The position numbers and the translations under genes are program-made. The notes beneath the pieces are model-generated. The model saw only the letters and a program-made list of their open reading frames with translations, was not told the origin of the DNA and ran no database searches. Positions 1 through 7,984 of a stretch of DNA of 46,211 nucleotides are shown one piece after another. This DNA comes from Cacconaster sp964598495 (GTDB lineage Bacteria; Bacteroidota; Bacteroidia; Bacteroidales; UBA932), in contig CAZRBY010000016.1 in assembly GCA_964598495.1 (NCBI GenBank), forward strand, positions 1-46,211. Reading direction: 5' to 3'. How positions within the stretch are numbered: position 1 is the first letter of the stretch; every line of letters starts with the position of its first letter.

Positions 1-668
1 GAAAACACCGGGCATGCCAGAAGTAGTGCCGGCATCCTTCATAGTCAATGAACCCTTTACAGCGAGACGCTCAACGTATGCCTCTACAGGATTTGCAATT
101 GCTTCGGCCTCTGTCTTCTTGAGATTACCTTCAATGCCACTGGTTGTAAAAACAACCTTATTTGTTGCATTCAGGTAGGTAGAGCTTGTCATAATAAAGC
201 TCTCGGCAGAGTTATTATAGNNNNNNNNNNGGTAAGCTCTGCCTGTGCCTGTGTCAGACTCTTACCGGGGAATCTTGTTGCGTCAGCAGTAGGAAGATTG
301 AGCACCACAAGCATCTGATAGGGCAGTACGGTGACATTCTTGAGTACAATAGTAGCTTCGGTATAGCGCTCAACGTTACTGCCATCCGGATTTGTAGTTG
401 TACCGAGATCACTTAGTGTCTCGCCTTCCACTACAAAGTTGCCCATAATATCATAGAAATAGAAGTGGGCATTGTTGATCTTACCCTCTGCTGCTGTACC
501 GTTGGCAAATCCGCCTGCAGTACCCTTTGTGAAAACATCAGCGGGAGATACCAGTCTGACAGTCATGTAAGATGCATTGCTGTCCAATTCGGGGACAAGT
601 TGACGCTCATTGCAGCCGACAAAAATCACGAGTGCGAGGAGAGTAAACAGAAAAGTTTTTAGTTTCAT
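1..668 (-). CDS. Mfa1-like fimbrillin lipoprotein, partial and interrupted by an assembly gap
   Basis: This is the N-terminal part of a Bacteroidales fimbrillin (major fimbrial subunit or minor component) that is exported as a lipoprotein, matured by a protease and polymerised at the cell surface. The start at 668 gives a signal peptide with a lipobox ending in VGC (Cys19). About 145 residues can be read before a run of ten N at 221-230. Beyond the gap the reading resumes in a different frame, because the gap length is arbitrary, with NSAESFIMTSSTYLN and later PVEAYVERLAVK. Both segments look like the conserved parts of Mfa1-type fimbrillins. The frame stays open to base 1, so the C-terminus lies outside the window. 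It follows a DUF3868/OmpA gene by 63 bp on the same strand and is probably the last visible gene of that operon. The family assignment is by sequence character; the exact subunit role is not known. Confidence 0.75.
221..230. other. Assembly gap of ten N inside the fimbrillin gene
   Basis: Ten N in a row, a conventional placeholder for a scaffold join of unknown length. The fimbrillin reading frame changes across it, but the protein sequence on both sides fits one fimbrillin, so the join itself looks correct. Confidence 0.98.
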
Positions 669-731
669 AACTCTTAGATTTAATTGTTTTTAATTGATTG
701 TTTTCTATTATTTAATATATTTCAAATTTCA

Positions 732-2180
732 TTAAGGAAGCTTGAAGACATTCTTGCCCACATTTTCAATCTCTGCGGCCACCTTTGCGGCTTTAGCAAG
801 ACCGGCATCTGAAGCTTTGCGCAGATGGGCAAGAGCAGCAGCATAATCTTTGTTGAGCGCAGCGAGCACTCCTCTCGCATAATCAGCCTCGGCACTCTTT
901 CCGGCCTTCGCCAGATAAGAAGCGGCATCCTTGAGATCACCCTTGCTCATAGAGGCGTTTGCCGCATTGAGGTTGGCTATCTCATCGTCGGGGAACATCC
1001 TTGCCGCCGTCTCGAATATATAGTCAAATTCATCTCCTCCGGATTGCATCCGGCTTGCGGCCAGATAGAACTCCTGGAGGGAGAGCTTCTGGGGAGCGGT
1101 GCGCACAAGGGATATGATCTCCTCTACATCTGTATAGGTACGAATCTCATATTCTACTTTGTAGTTGGTACGGCGCAAGGCGGGGAATATGGCCTCCTTG
1201 AAGGTATTGAAGTCCCCGGGATAGGATAGCCTGATCTTGCGCTCGCGAAGGTCCGGATCATCGCCACTGTCAATTATTGCGAGGATACCGTCGCGGTTTG
1301 TAATATGAGAGTCCGCTATTTTTGCCCTGAATCCATCCCAATCCTCAGCTACGTAGCTTGTGGAAATGAGCCTGCTGGTTGCTCCCAGCAGATTCGACAC
1401 ATAATTCTTGAGGGAAAGGGTACGCTCGCGTGCAAGACGCTCATTTGTCCCATAAGGGCCATCGGGAGAGGCATAACCGGTAATAGTTATACTGCTGATT
1501 GTTGCATCTTTGTCATCGGCCACCGAGTTGATGTTCTTTACAATTTTATCAATCTCAGCTCTGTTGGAGCGGTATTCAGGAACTATCCTGGTCTGACCGA
1601 TAGGAAAATCAATCAGGGCCGTACCCTCAAGAGAGTGAACCTTGGCTTTGACTCCAGTATTTCCCAACGATGTTGCATAGATGAACTCCGGCTTATAAAC
1701 AAACTCTTCGTAACCGCCTACAAGTGCTTCCGCCCTGTCATCGATACGGTCACAGCAACCATGAACCTCTTTTTGGATGATCATCATTGCTCCATTCAGC
1801 CAACTTTGGTAAGGGAGTACCTTCTGATAATGCAGTACATCGGGCATCTCGGATTTGCGGAACTTGATCTCATCCGGACCTCCAAGCAAAATAGTACCCA
1901 TGGTGCGCCTGTAGTTGATATAACTCTCGCGGCCGTAAACACCGATCGGAGTAAGTTCCACTCTTTTCTCGCCATTGACCACCACGGGGGTTATAAGTAC
2001 TGCCTGGCTGCTCTTTAAAGTGAGCCTGCTGAGATTGATATCCATATCAATGATGAGATGCTCACCACTGCGGTTGATGTCAATCCTGTCAATGGCAATA
2101 GAGCCATTCATAATCGTCTGCGCATTAGCTCCAAAAGCCAATGTCAGCAGGGATAGAAATAATACGATATATTTTCTCAT
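732..2180 (-). CDS. DUF3868 domain protein with OmpA-like domain
   Basis: An exported protein of about 482 residues from fimbria-type loci of Bacteroidales. ATG at 2180 is preferred over an in-frame GTG three codons upstream because it opens a clean signal peptide (MRKYIVLFLSLLTLAFGANA). The N-terminal half matches the character of DUF3868. Around residues 205-340 there is an OmpA-like segment (ITITGYASPDGP, then NERLARERT), a fold that normally binds peptidoglycan. The C-terminal part (about 370-475) is alanine-rich and helical, resembling TPR-like repeats. It lies 11 bp after a DUF3575 gene and 63 bp before the fimbrillin gene. An envelope-anchoring or assembly role for the fimbria is inferred from this setting; no enzymatic motif is visible. 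Confidence 0.8.
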   Translation of the reverse strand: MRKYIVLFLSLLTLAFGANAQTIMNGSIAIDRIDINRSGEHLIIDMDINLSRLTLKSSQAVLITPVVVNGEKRVELTPIGVYGRESYINYRRTMGTILLGGPDEIKFRKSEMPDVLHYQKVLPYQSWLNGAMMIIQKEVHGCCDRIDDRAEALVGGYEEFVYKPEFIYATSLGNTGVKAKVHSLEGTALIDFPIGQTRIVPEYRSNRAEIDKIVKNINSVADDKDATISSITITGYASPDGPYGTNERLARERTLSLKNYVSNLLGATSRLISTSYVAEDWDGFRAKIADSHITNRDGILAIIDSGDDPDLRERKIRLSYPGDFNTFKEAIFPALRRTNYKVEYEIRTYTDVEEIISLVRTAPQKLSLQEFYLAASRMQSGGDEFDYIFETAARMFPDDEIANLNAANASMSKGDLKDAASYLAKAGKSAEADYARGVLAALNKDYAAALAHLRKASDAGLAKAAKVAAEIENVGKNVFKLP

Positions 2181-2191
2181 AGTAGTCACAA

Positions 2192-2818
2192 TTAAAACAG
2201 GTATGCAAGTGAAATGGCAGCCTTGGTCGGGCCAACGTAGTGATGAGTGCCGCTACCAATTTGTTTGCCGCAATCAGGGCAGAGGAAGCTGTCATAATCG
2301 ACATAAGAATAACCTACTCCAAGCACAAACTCCAAATTCCAATGGACACCGAGCGCAATCACATAACCGTAGCTGATACCTCCACCTACAAACCATCCCT
2401 GATAACGCTGCTCCTTTAGCTGCCCGAAATCGGTCCCGAATATGTTTAGAGGTATATTCATGCCGCCAAAATTGAAATTGCCGGTGTGCGCGTGGAAACC
2501 AAAGAAGTGACGGCTGAAGGGATTACAGAAGTAATATCTGAACTCCGGCTGCACCATCCAGTGTTTCCATTTGGGATCAATGGTTGCCGGATCCGAATCA
2601 TTGGAGGTCATCCATCCATTGAAGTTACCGGAGATATCCATTGTCCACTTGGGCGCCAATTTAAACTCCATGCCTGCGTTGACAGTGGCAGTGGCATCAT
2701 AGAGCAGGTTGGTCTTAAGCGCAAAGTTTTGGGCAGATGCACCAAAAGACCCTGAAAGTGCCGGTGCTACATTCAGCAACAATGCGCAAAATATAAAAAT
2801 GATTAGCTTTTTTTTCAT
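2192..2818 (-). CDS. DUF3575 family outer membrane protein (copy 1)
   Basis: A protein of 208 residues with a signal peptide (MKKKLIIFIFCALLLN to about ASA) followed by a beta-rich body of DUF3575 type: NFALKTNLLYDATATVNAGMEF, GWFVGGGISYGYV and a C-terminal AISLAYLF ending in Phe, as expected for a small outer membrane beta-barrel. ATG at 2818 was chosen over a further upstream ATG because the signal peptide starts there. It is the first gene of the DUF3575, DUF3868/OmpA, fimbrillin set and has a promoter about 200 bp upstream (3021-3053). A close paralogue lies at 3368-3985. DUF3575 genes are commonly found in fimbrial loci, but their exact function is not established. Confidence 0.82.
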   Translation of the reverse strand: MKKKLIIFIFCALLLNVAPALSGSFGASAQNFALKTNLLYDATATVNAGMEFKLAPKWTMDISGNFNGWMTSNDSDPATIDPKWKHWMVQPEFRYYFCNPFSRHFFGFHAHTGNFNFGGMNIPLNIFGTDFGQLKEQRYQGWFVGGGISYGYVIALGVHWNLEFVLGVGYSYVDYDSFLCPDCGKQIGSGTHHYVGPTKAAISLAYLF

Positions 2819-3003
2819 ATTTATTTTTATGTTATAAAATTCCTCTGCCGAGGATTTTCTTAAGTACACTTTTTTTGTTCGTTAACTCTACGTTGCGGGG
2901 TCAATACAATCAAAGCACAAACCTTATACGCAAAACGGACACCGCATCTACCGGAAGAAAACCCTATGTTTTTACTACTCCACGATATAGAATGCGATGC
3001 AAG

Positions 3004-3019
3004 CTCCCCTTTTGGGGAG
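3004..3019 (-). promoter_or_regulatory. Short perfect hairpin at the start of the DUF3575 leader
   Basis: CTCCCC (3004-3009), loop TTTT, GGGGAG (3014-3019). It falls just downstream of the TAnnTTTG box on the minus strand, so the transcript would begin with or close to a 5' stem-loop. A 5' stem-loop can protect mRNA from decay; that role is inference. Confidence 0.45.
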
Positions 3020-3020
3020 G

Positions 3021-3053
3021 CAAAGGTAATGTATATTTTTTATAATTCACAAA
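3021..3053 (-). promoter_or_regulatory. Bacteroidota-type promoter for the fimbria-type operon
   Basis: Read on the minus strand there is TTTG (3053-3050), a 21-nt spacer and TACCTTTG (3028-3021), which fits the TTTG / TAnnTTTG consensus of Bacteroidota primary promoters. It would start transcription near 3015 and drive the DUF3575 gene at 2818 and the genes behind it. Confidence 0.65.
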
Positions 3054-3283
3054 TTTTCCAAAAACAGCAGAATTTGGCTTGATTTCTTTTTACAAAAAAT
3101 AAGGATCATTCCGCAATGCATTGATTTACAGTGTCTTAAATAATGCAGGATCAAGCCTGAGTACAAAATTTCATTTTGCAACTCTAAAATGTTTTTAACA
3201 AAATAGAGTAGTCAAAAAGCGTATTTATGCACAAAAATGGCGGAAAAATGCACATTATTATACTTTACCCGTAAATGAAACAA

Positions 3284-3333
3284 GTCGAGTCTCATTGCAA
3301 CCGATAAAGATAACGGGGACAATGAGACTCGAC
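3284..3333 (-). terminator. Stem-loop after the DUF3575 paralogue, candidate terminator
   Basis: GTCGAGTCTCATTG (3284-3297) pairs perfectly over 14 bp with CAATGAGACTCGAC (3320-3333) around a 22-nt loop. It lies 34 bp after the stop of the gene at 3368-3985. The following minus-strand sequence (TTGTTTCATTT) is only moderately T-rich, so termination is likely but not certain. Confidence 0.55.
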
Positions 3334-3367
3334 TAAAAGGTCTCGAGTTGCTAACCTTTGGATTTAA

Positions 3368-3985
3368 CTAAAATAGGTAGGCGATTGAAATTGCAAATTC
3401 GGTCGGACCGAAATAGTGATGGGTGTTGCTGCCAATCTGCTTGCCGGCTAAAGCATACTTGAAAATGTCATAATCCAAATAGATGTAGCCGACTCCGAGC
3501 TCAAGCTCAAGTTTCCAATGAGGAGAGAGCCCGATCACATAGCCGTAATTAACTCCTGCGCCGACAAGCCATCCCTCGTAGCGATTCTCCAACTTCTCCA
3601 ACTTGTTAAAGTCCGAACCTAAAAAGTTAACGGGAAGTTTTATACCTCCTAAATTGAATGTGCCGCCGTGCGCGTGGAAACCTACGAAATGACCCTTGAA
3701 GGCTTCATTGAAGAAATATCTCACTTCAGGCTGGACTGTCAATTGCCTCCATTTGGGATTCTCATCACCGGGTTTCATCCAGGCATTAACGTTAACGGGG
3801 ATTTCCATTGTCCACTTGGGCGCTAACTTGAACTCCACGCCGGCATTGAGTGTGGCCGTAGCATCCCAAAGCAGGTTTGTCTTTACCGCAAAACTCTGGG
3901 CAGAAGCATTATACGACCCAATAAGTGCCGGTGCCCCGTTCAGCATTAATGCTAGAAAAATAAAAATAAATAACTTTCTTTTCAT
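3368..3985 (-). CDS. DUF3575 family outer membrane protein (copy 2)
   Basis: A protein of 205 residues closely similar to the DUF3575 protein at 2192-2818. The shared segments include the signal peptide, KTNLLWDATATLNAGVEF, HWKLELELGVGYIYLDYD, and a C-terminal IAYLF. Like its paralogue it ends in Phe, as outer membrane barrels do. The upstream regions are also alike (a GCAAAG-TAAT promoter element and a CTCCCC leader block), so gene and leader were probably duplicated together. The gene is followed by a hairpin (3284-3333) and is therefore likely a separate transcript. Its role in fimbria or envelope assembly is inferred from the neighbouring genes. Confidence 0.82.
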   Translation of the reverse strand: MKRKLFIFIFLALMLNGAPALIGSYNASAQSFAVKTNLLWDATATLNAGVEFKLAPKWTMEIPVNVNAWMKPGDENPKWRQLTVQPEVRYFFNEAFKGHFVGFHAHGGTFNLGGIKLPVNFLGSDFNKLEKLENRYEGWLVGAGVNYGYVIGLSPHWKLELELGVGYIYLDYDIFKYALAGKQIGSNTHHYFGPTEFAISIAYLF

Positions 3986-4155
3986 ATCGATATGTTTATA
4001 GAATATACATTATCTCATTCGGCACTCATACTGCAGCAGTTAAAAACCGCAACCGCTCACCCGGACTCAATAAACCGGTACTGCATTCGTCGGAAAAGGA
4101 CCTAATATATCAAAACCTTGGTATGGGATGCAAACGCACCTCCCCAATATAGTAG

Positions 4156-4163
4156 CAAAGTTA
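4156..4163 (-). promoter_or_regulatory. Candidate -7 box upstream of DUF3575 copy 2
   Basis: TAACTTTG on the minus strand matches TAnnTTTG and lies about 170 bp upstream of the start at 3985, the same arrangement as for copy 1. No clear TTTG element is visible at the -33 position, so this is weaker than the promoter of copy 1. Confidence 0.45.
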
Positions 4164-4203
4164 ATATTTTTTTTAAAACCGGTAATAAAAATTTTGCGCT
4201 TTT

Positions 4204-5247
4204 TCAATGGCAATTCTCATTTCCGGACAATTGCACCGGTTTCTTGTACTTTTTGCTATAAATGGCATAGGTAATCAGGGAGATTATACCACATATGAGC
4301 ATCTGGACTACCTGCGATTCGTGGGAAATGGTGGCGAAAATCAATCCGTCCGATTGGGTGAATCCATAAACGGGAACGAGCGTCATGGCGACTATGAAAT
4401 GATAGGCTCCAAAGCCACCCTGTACCGGTACGATCCATCCTAAAGAACCTACCACCATTAAAAAGAGTGCATCCCATAGGTTTAATCCGGCAGAGACCGG
4501 AAACGCATAAAGCGTAAACATACTCATTGCCCAATAACCTAACCAAATAAGGGCGGAATAGCCGAAGAATGCCCATTTGTGCTCCATTCTGAAACCTGCC
4601 TTGATGCCCTCCACAAGTCCTTTCCACACCTTAATGACTTTTGCTCCAAAACGTGTGGCTGCAATCTTTTTACGGTAAACGCGGAAAATCAGCACGATGG
4701 CTGCTATGAATAATATAAGAGCGACAACCAGCCAAACAGCCCGGAAGGGAAGCGACTCCACGAACGGATGCCACATATTCTCGATGATGAAACTTTTGAA
4801 GGTGCCGAAAAAGAAGAGAGGCAGTGTTACAATCACCACGCACATCAGGTCCCAGGTTCTCTCAAGCACGACGGTGCCGAGAGCCCCTTCGAAGGTTGCC
4901 TTTCCGCTGTTTGCGATCATACCGCACCTGACTACCTCGCCTGAACGGGGAAGTACCAAATTAGCCAGATAACAGATATTATATGCGTCGTAGGCCTCCA
5001 GACGGGTGATCTCCTTGCTGAGCGGCCGCATCATCAAACGCCATCTCCAGCCCCTTAAAATTACAACGATCCAGGATATGATCATTGAGAGAAGTATCCA
5101 CCAATAATTACAGCTGCGAAGCCCTGCAACAAAATCATTCCAACTTATATCGCGGAATGCAAAATAGAGCAGGAAGCCTGCCAGAGCCAGCATCAGCAGA
5201 TACTTTACCACATCTTTTATCTTAACCTTCTTCTTAATATTCTTCAT
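4204..5247 (-). CDS. YbhN-like membrane protein (lysylphosphatidylglycerol synthetase TM-region family)
   Basis: An integral membrane protein of about 347 residues with some eight hydrophobic segments (for example at residues 14-30, 45-62, 165-190 and 275-300). It belongs to the UPF0104/YbhN family, the flippase-like membrane domain also found in MprF. Family hallmarks visible are the RGWRWRLMM segment, LVLPRSGEVVR and GGFGAYHFIV. The start was moved to ATG 5247 because an upstream extension in the same frame overlaps the divergent promoter region and is unlike the family. It is divergent to the PfkB kinase gene. Members are thought to act in lipid transport or modification, but the substrate here is unknown. 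Confidence 0.85.
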   Translation of the reverse strand: MKNIKKKVKIKDVVKYLLMLALAGFLLYFAFRDISWNDFVAGLRSCNYWWILLSMIISWIVVILRGWRWRLMMRPLSKEITRLEAYDAYNICYLANLVLPRSGEVVRCGMIANSGKATFEGALGTVVLERTWDLMCVVIVTLPLFFFGTFKSFIIENMWHPFVESLPFRAVWLVVALILFIAAIVLIFRVYRKKIAATRFGAKVIKVWKGLVEGIKAGFRMEHKWAFFGYSALIWLGYWAMSMFTLYAFPVSAGLNLWDALFLMVVGSLGWIVPVQGGFGAYHFIVAMTLVPVYGFTQSDGLIFATISHESQVVQMLICGIISLITYAIYSKKYKKPVQLSGNENCH

Positions 5248-5258
5248 CTTGATCTCTG

Positions 5259-5301
5259 TTTGTACCACAAAAGTACAAAAATTCTTATGTTTGCAGTCAA
5301 A
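5259..5301. promoter_or_regulatory. Overlapping divergent promoters between the YbhN-like gene and the PfkB kinase
   Basis: Plus strand: TTTG (5259-5262), 23-nt spacer, TATGTTTG (5286-5293), 31 bp before the kinase start. Minus strand: TTTG (5301-5298), 22-nt spacer, TACTTTTG (5275-5268), 20 bp before the start of the YbhN-like gene. The two promoters share the same 43 bp, so the polymerases would compete for it. Confidence 0.6.
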
Positions 5302-5324
5302 CAAACAGAATAACACCATTTCAG

Positions 5325-6329
5325 ATGAAATCCATACTTGGCATAGGCAATGCACTTACCGATATCCTCGCACTCCTCCCCGACAACACCCTCCTCTCCA
5401 AATTCAATCTCCCCGAAGGCAGTATGCAGCACGTAGATGCGAAAACCGGCAATATAATCTGGGAGAGCCTCAAACAGATCGGAGTCCAGTATGTTGCCGG
5501 AGGTTCGGCTGCCAACACTATTTCAGGAGCAGCAATCTTCGGTATGCCGGCAGGATTTATCGGAAAAGTGGGCGACGACGAGCTGGGATCGCTCTTCAAG
5601 GCAGAACAGGTACAGAATGGCATCCGCTCCAACCTGCTGAAAGGTACTGCCGCTTCAGGTCGCGCCATGGTATTCATAACCGCACCCAACGCAGACAGAA
5701 CCTTCGCCACCTATCTTGGAGCAGCGCTACAGCTTGAGCCCGAGGACCTCAAAACCGAATATTTCGACGGATATGACTATCTCTACCTTGAGGGTTATCT
5801 TGTGCAGAACCAACGTCTGATTCGCCGTGCAGTGGAAATCGGCAAAGAGAAAGGGATGATCATTTGTCTGGATATGGCCAGCTACAACGTTGTAGAATCA
5901 AACAATGCCTTCCTGCACGACATCGTCAAAAACTATATAGACATAGTTTTTGCCAACGAAACCGAGGCCACTTCATTTACCGGACATGAACCTCGCAAAG
6001 CGCTTGACATCATCGCCAATTTATGCGATATCGCAGTCGTGAAAATCGGAAAAGAGGGCTCGATGTTGCGGCGGGGCGAAGAGTATCACTACATTGAAGC
6101 CTGGCCCGCAGAGACAATAGATGCCACCGGTGCCGGTGATATTTATGCTGCAGGATTTATCTATGCCCACGCTCTGGGAATGCCGTTAAAAATTTGCGGC
6201 GAGGTGGGTTCCATCATCGCGGCAAAAGTAGTCGAAGTAATCGGTCCAAAGATTGACATCCCCCGCTGGAAAGCCGCCAAGACAGAAATAAGGGAGCTTA
6301 TCGCCCCATATTTGAAAGATCTTCAGTAA
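5325..6329 (+). CDS. PfkB-family carbohydrate or nucleoside kinase
   Basis: A cytosolic kinase of 334 residues of the ribokinase/PfkB family, which transfers phosphate from ATP to a sugar or nucleoside hydroxyl. Visible motifs are the N-terminal GIGNALTDI, the substrate-side GGSAANT (about residues 60-66), GKVGDDELG, and the C-terminal signature DATGAGDIYAAGF (about 266-278), whose GAGD aspartate is the catalytic base. The N-terminus and the NETEA element resemble bacterial adenosine or sugar kinases, but the substrate cannot be read from sequence. It is a single gene with its own promoter, divergent to the YbhN-like gene, and is followed by a 371-bp non-coding stretch. Confidence 0.88.
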   Translation: MKSILGIGNALTDILALLPDNTLLSKFNLPEGSMQHVDAKTGNIIWESLKQIGVQYVAGGSAANTISGAAIFGMPAGFIGKVGDDELGSLFKAEQVQNGIRSNLLKGTAASGRAMVFITAPNADRTFATYLGAALQLEPEDLKTEYFDGYDYLYLEGYLVQNQRLIRRAVEIGKEKGMIICLDMASYNVVESNNAFLHDIVKNYIDIVFANETEATSFTGHEPRKALDIIANLCDIAVVKIGKEGSMLRRGEEYHYIEAWPAETIDATGAGDIYAAGFIYAHALGMPLKICGEVGSIIAAKVVEVIGPKIDIPRWKAAKTEIRELIAPYLKDLQ

Positions 6330-6700
6330 TTATTGCGAAGGGCATGAAATATTCTGCCCGCGAACTATGATATATCATTTTATTATCGTCTTAAGGCTGC
6401 TCACTCACACAAAAGATCCGAAAATAATTTATTGTGCGGAATTATTGTCTGAATCTCTCTTTCCTGTTGACAATACATTTTTGCCCGGTTTTTAAAAATG
6501 AGATGATTTCCCGCCCTGAGGTATAAAATTTGCTTGATGAACGAGCAACGAATTTTGCCAAAGAATCCTTTGCAACCTTCAAATTCCCGTACATTAATAA
6601 TTACCCTGTTTTCCAACCGGTGTGGGCAATTTGAGAGCAGATGGCAGGATTTTTACAGAACAGATAATAAAATGATATGAGCTTATAATAAAACAAAAAT
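6330..6700. other. 371-bp intergenic region upstream of the efflux operon
   Basis: No convincing gene is present; the one open frame (minus strand, about 70 codons) has no recognisable family character. After the kinase stop there is a weak inverted repeat GGGCA/TGCCC (6340-6359) and an AT palindrome ATGATATATCAT (6367-6378) followed by TTTATT, which may end kinase transcription. A near-consensus promoter (TATAAAATTTG around 6522-6532, with one base too many between TA and TTTG) is the best candidate for the efflux operon. Confidence 0.5.
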
Positions 6701-7978
6701 ATGAGAAGACTTTCTTTATCTTTTGTGTTTGTCCTTTTGACAATGAGCATTCAGGCCCAAACACTTGATGAGTGTCGCCGTCTTGCCAGAGAACACTACC
6801 CTGTGATCAGGCAATATAATCTTGTTGCGCAAACGGAACAGTATAATTTATCAAATGCAGCTAAAGCCTGGATACCGCAATTTTCTTTATCGGGACAAGC
6901 TACATACCAGTCTGCAACTCCGACCCTCCCCGATGCTTTCGAAACATTATTGCAAGCCACTGATGAAGAACTGAAGGAAATTCGCAAAGACCAATACAAT
7001 GTTGCCATCGATATCAGTCAAACTATCTGGGATGGCGGTCACTCAAGGGCCAACAGAGCCATAGCAAGAGCGGAGGCGGCAGAACAACGTAGCCGTATTG
7101 ATGTATCACTCTACGATTTGCAGTCACGGGTGGATGGTCTGTACTTTGGCATTTTACTGCTTGATGAACGCGAGGAGCAGACTAAGGCTATGATAGAGGT
7201 ATTGGAGAGCAATCTAAGACGCATGCAGACATATCTTAAAAACGGCGTGGCTTTACAGTCCGATGTTGATATGATTGAAGCGGAGCTGCTTACTGCAAAA
7301 CAGCAGTTATCTCTTGTGGAATCATCTATTGCAAGCTATCGCCGTATGTTAGAGATTTTCATCGGTCAACCGCTGAGTTCGGATAAATTGGAACGACCCG
7401 TCGAGCAAATCATTAATAGTCATACCTCGACGCGTCCGGAATTTGCTTTGCTTGATGCACAAGAAAACAGCTTAGTTGCGCAAAAAATTGCTATCAACTC
7501 ATCTGTCATGCCCCGATTGGGTATCTTCGCACAAGGCTATTACGGCTACCCGGGTATGGACATGTTCGAGAGCATGTCTTCATACGACTTGACATTCAAT
7601 GCCATCGTAGGCGTACGTTTATCGTGGAATTTAGGTGCTTTGTACACCAGAAGCAATAGCCTAAAAAAACTCAACATTGCCAAACAGCAACTGGCAGTTC
7701 AGCGAGAAGTATTGCAATTTAATACCCAAATGCTGACCACACAGGATGATGCCGAGATTTCTCGACTTCATAAGGCAATTGAGAATGATGCCCGTATTGT
7801 AGAATTACGACGTTCCGTACGCATGGCAGCGGAATCAAAGCTTCAAAACGGCGTTATTGAAGCTACTGATTTATTGCGTAAAATCAACGATGAAACTGCT
7901 GCAATACTCAGCTGCAATATGCATGAGATAGAACTCCTGCAAGCTATTTATAGATTGAAACATACATTAAACGAATAA
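6701..7978 (+). CDS. TolC-family outer membrane efflux protein
   Basis: A protein of 425 residues with a signal peptide (MRRLSLSFVFVLLTMSIQAQ) and the long alpha-helical hairpin pattern of TolC/OEP channels: two halves each containing an A..YP/LDECRRLARE-type start, long coiled segments (about 50-100, 125-225, 325-425), and central beta-strand regions. It forms the outer membrane duct of a tripartite exporter. It is the first gene of an operon with an HlyD-like adaptor (6 bp downstream), two ABC ATPases and two ABC-2 permeases. It is slightly shorter than E. coli TolC, as is usual for Bacteroidota members. Confidence 0.9.
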   Translation: MRRLSLSFVFVLLTMSIQAQTLDECRRLAREHYPVIRQYNLVAQTEQYNLSNAAKAWIPQFSLSGQATYQSATPTLPDAFETLLQATDEELKEIRKDQYNVAIDISQTIWDGGHSRANRAIARAEAAEQRSRIDVSLYDLQSRVDGLYFGILLLDEREEQTKAMIEVLESNLRRMQTYLKNGVALQSDVDMIEAELLTAKQQLSLVESSIASYRRMLEIFIGQPLSSDKLERPVEQIINSHTSTRPEFALLDAQENSLVAQKIAINSSVMPRLGIFAQGYYGYPGMDMFESMSSYDLTFNAIVGVRLSWNLGALYTRSNSLKKLNIAKQQLAVQREVLQFNTQMLTTQDDAEISRLHKAIENDARIVELRRSVRMAAESKLQNGVIEATDLLRKINDETAAILSCNMHEIELLQAIYRLKHTLNE

Positions 7979-7984
7979 TAATAT

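Larger units (their letters stand above)
2819..3367. other. 549-bp intergenic region with promoter, leader and hairpin
   Basis: No coding region is supported here. On the minus strand it holds a candidate terminator hairpin for the DUF3575 paralogue (3284-3333), a well-formed promoter (3021-3053), a small hairpin at the expected transcription start (3004-3019), and a leader of about 190 nt ahead of the first DUF3575 gene. The stretch 3060-3280 is AT-rich and shows nothing further that I can interpret. Confidence 0.7.

Noticed and set aside
221..240. Apparent stop of the fimbrillin reading frame shortly after the ten-N gap
   Set aside because: The frame after the gap depends on the arbitrary gap length. 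A different frame continues with typical fimbrillin sequence to the window edge, so this is not a pseudogene signal.
3164..3178. Small inverted repeat CAAAAT-TTC-ATTTTG in the intergenic region
   Set aside because: AT-rich, 6-bp arms, no position relative to a gene that would give it meaning.
6401..6616. Open frame of about 70 codons on the minus strand between the kinase and the efflux operon
   Set aside because: No family resemblance, no promoter or start context, and a composition like the non-coding surroundings. Treated as chance.
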